Assembly (NCBI GenBank): GCA_964394445.1 | Contig: CAYMXO010000003.1 | Location: 37,861 to 101,860, forward strand | Direction: 5' to 3' | DNA: 64,000 bases | From: Thiopseudomonas sp964394445 | Lineage (GTDB): Bacteria > Pseudomonadota > Gammaproteobacteria > Pseudomonadales > Pseudomonadaceae | In this document: positions 62,450 through 64,000 of the stretch, piece by piece | Layout: each line of letters starts with the position of its first letter | Position numbering within the stretch: position 1 is the stretch's first letter | Made by a program: the position numbers and the translations under genes | The notes under the pieces: model-generated | Database searches by the model: none | Seen by the model: the letters and a program-made list of their open reading frames with translations, nothing else | Told to the model about the DNA's origin: nothing

Positions 62450-63136
62450 CTAACTGCGCCGGCCAAAAATTGCCGTACCGACCCGTACCCAGGTGGCACC
62501 CTCGGCGACTGCCGCTTCCAGGTCGTCGCTCATGCCCATCGACAGGGTATCCATCGGGGCAGGTAGTGACAGGTTGACCTGCTCAAACAGCGTGCGGGTT
62601 TCGGCAAAGGCTACCCGCTGGGCGGCAAAACCGTCCGCCGGTTGCGGAATCACCATCAGCCCGCGCAGACGGATATTGTCCAGTTTGGCCACGGCGCGGG
62701 CGAGTTCCGGCAGCTCCCCGGGCGTGCAGCCCGACTTGCTCGCCTCGCCGCTGATGTTGACCTGCAAACAGACATTCAGCGGTTCTTTGCCGGCCGGACG
62801 CTGTTCCGACAGGCGCCGGGCAACCTTCAGGCGGTCCACCGCATGGACCCAGTCGAAGTGTTCGGCCACTTGACGGGTCTTGTTGGACTGGATGTTGCCA
62901 AGAAAATGCCAAGTGAGTGGCAAATGCGACAGCTGCGCTTGTTTTTCAAGGGCTTCTTGTAGATAGTTTTCACCCAGATCACGCAGGCCGGCCCGGTATG
63001 CTTCCTCAATGGCGCTGGCCGGATGCGTCTTGCTGACCGCCAGCAGGCCAACCTGCTCCGCTGGGCGCTGACAGGCCAGTGCTGCAGCGTTGATCCGGCT
63101 GCGAACACGGGCGACATTCTCTGTTATGGTAGACAT
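62450..63136 (-). CDS. yggS: YggS-type PLP homeostasis protein (PLPBP)
   Basis: A 228-residue COG0325 protein with a PLP-bound TIM barrel fold (AVSKTHPASAIEEAYRAG, GENYLQEALEKQ, HFLGNIQSNK, LSMGMSDDLEAAV). It helps balance free PLP and amino-acid metabolism. It is divergent from pilT with 71 bases between starts. Confidence 0.95.
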   Translation of the reverse strand: MSTITENVARVRSRINAAALACQRPAEQVGLLAVSKTHPASAIEEAYRAGLRDLGENYLQEALEKQAQLSHLPLTWHFLGNIQSNKTRQVAEHFDWVHAVDRLKVARRLSEQRPAGKEPLNVCLQVNISGEASKSGCTPGELPELARAVAKLDNIRLRGLMVIPQPADGFAAQRVAFAETRTLFEQVNLSLPAPMDTLSMGMSDDLEAAVAEGATWVRVGTAIFGRRS

Positions 63137-63207
63137 TATTTGTCCCGTTGGTTGTAATGACGGCGGCTGCTTATGTTAACTGCTTGCGAACCATATTTGG
63201 GGGATCA

Positions 63208-64000
63208 ATGGATATTACCGAATTACTGGCCTTCAGCGCCAAACAGGGCGCTTCCGACCTGCACCTGTCGGCCGGTCTGCCGCCGATGATCCGTGTTGAT
63301 GGCGACATCCGTCGCATCAATGTGCCGCCGCTGGATCACAAGGACGTACACACCATGGTGTACGACATCATGAACGACAAGCAGCGCAAGGATTTCGAAG
63401 AGTTTCTGGAAACCGACTTCTCCTTTGAAGTGCCCGGCATTGCCCGCTTCCGGGTCAACGCCTTCAACCAGAACCGTGGCGCAGGCGCGGTATTCCGGAC
63501 CATTCCGTCCAAGGTGCTGACGCTGGAAGACCTGGGGCTGGGTGAGGTGTTTCGCCGCATTGCCGACGTGCCGCGCGGCCTGGTGCTGGTCACCGGCCCG
63601 ACCGGTTCGGGCAAGTCCACCACCCTGGCAGCGCTGATAGACTACCTCAACAGCACCCGTTACCAGCACATCCTGACCATTGAAGATCCGATCGAATTTG
63701 TCCACGAGTCGAAAAAGAGCCTGGTCAACCAGCGTGAGGTGCACCGTGACACCCTGGGCTTCAACGAAGCGCTGCGTTCGGCCCTGCGTGAAGACCCGGA
63801 CGTCATCCTGGTGGGTGAGCTGCGTGACCTGGAAACCATCCGCCTGGCGCTGACCGCGGCCGAAACCGGACACCTGGTGTTTGGCACCCTGCACACCACC
63901 TCGGCGGCCAAGACCATCGACCGTATTGTCGACGTGTTCCCGGCGGAAGAAAAATCCATGGTGCGCTCCATGCTGTCCGAGTCGCTGCAGGCGGTGGTTT
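63208..64000 (+). CDS. pilT: PilT pilus retraction ATPase (partial)
   Basis: The first 264 codons of PilT, cut by the window end. The sequence MDITELLAFSAKQGASDLHL is typical. The Walker A is GPTGSGKSTT near residue 135, the Asp box is TIEDPIEFVH, the Walker B region is LVGELRDLETI, and the His box is TGHLVFGTLHTTSA. PilT powers pilus retraction in twitching motility, the output controlled by the Pil-Chp proteins at the other end of this window. The remaining C-terminal part lies beyond 64000. Confidence 0.97.
   Translation, partial: MDITELLAFSAKQGASDLHLSAGLPPMIRVDGDIRRINVPPLDHKDVHTMVYDIMNDKQRKDFEEFLETDFSFEVPGIARFRVNAFNQNRGAGAVFRTIPSKVLTLEDLGLGEVFRRIADVPRGLVLVTGPTGSGKSTTLAALIDYLNSTRYQHILTIEDPIEFVHESKKSLVNQREVHRDTLGFNEALRSALREDPDVILVGELRDLETIRLALTAAETGHLVFGTLHTTSAAKTIDRIVDVFPAEEKSMVRSMLSESLQAVV

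Overview
The window comes from a gamma-proteobacterium of the Pseudomonadaceae. Nearly every gene reads as a close relative of a Pseudomonas gene, and many local orders are those I recall from P. aeruginosa: pilI-pilJ-chpA-chpC; rpoZ-spoT-ridA; oxyR-recG; dut-algC-argB; rpmB-rpmG; dadA-alr; sodB next to bifA; and yggS-proC-yggT-yggU-metX-metW-DUF4426-rdgB-hemW-DUF3392 with pilT divergent. The GC-rich, non-pathogen-like content could suit a Halopseudomonas-type lineage, but the genus cannot be fixed from this sequence. A 100-N scaffold gap at 31454-31553 shows that this is a draft assembly. No rRNA, tRNA, CRISPR array, prophage or intact insertion sequence was seen.

Layout. 1-10282 (+) is the Pil-Chp chemosensory cluster that controls type IV pili: end of pilH, pilI, a frameshifted pilJ, the giant hybrid kinase chpA, and chpC. 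The adaptation genes pilK and chpB are absent. 10254-20650 (mostly -) holds a diguanylate cyclase, an EEP-family hydrolase, dsbA, a six-cysteine exported protein, an HDOD protein, recG, oxyR, a divergent epimerase-like gene, wrbA and a glutathionyl-hydroquinone reductase, followed by a broken pirin gene. 21405-25326 (-) is ridA-spoT-rpoZ-gmk.

25468-32673 is a block lying between gmk and yicC, which are neighbours in P. aeruginosa. It contains a LysR regulator, an HPP-CBS membrane protein, an orphan ccoN with a tiny overlapping downstream gene and an Anr-like box, a 41-bp palindrome, and a three-gene set: a CstA-family transporter, a small protein cut by the scaffold gap, and an ArsA/Get3-type ATPase. 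This set is my best candidate for an undescribed system.

32695-48621 is housekeeping: yicC/rph, crc, pyrE, a DUF4124 protein, a KamA-like radical SAM enzyme, argB, a long-form algC, dut, coaBC, radC, rpmB-rpmG, dadA-alr and cytochrome c5. 48900-55226 (+) has sodB, bifA, a DUF423 protein, thiS, thiG, trmB and a protein with a degenerate GGDEF domain. 55227-55735 and 61215-61518 are intergenic clusters of REP-like palindromes that share a common leader. The window ends inside pilT, the pilus retraction ATPase, so type IV pilus genes lie at both ends, and three c-di-GMP-related proteins lie between them.
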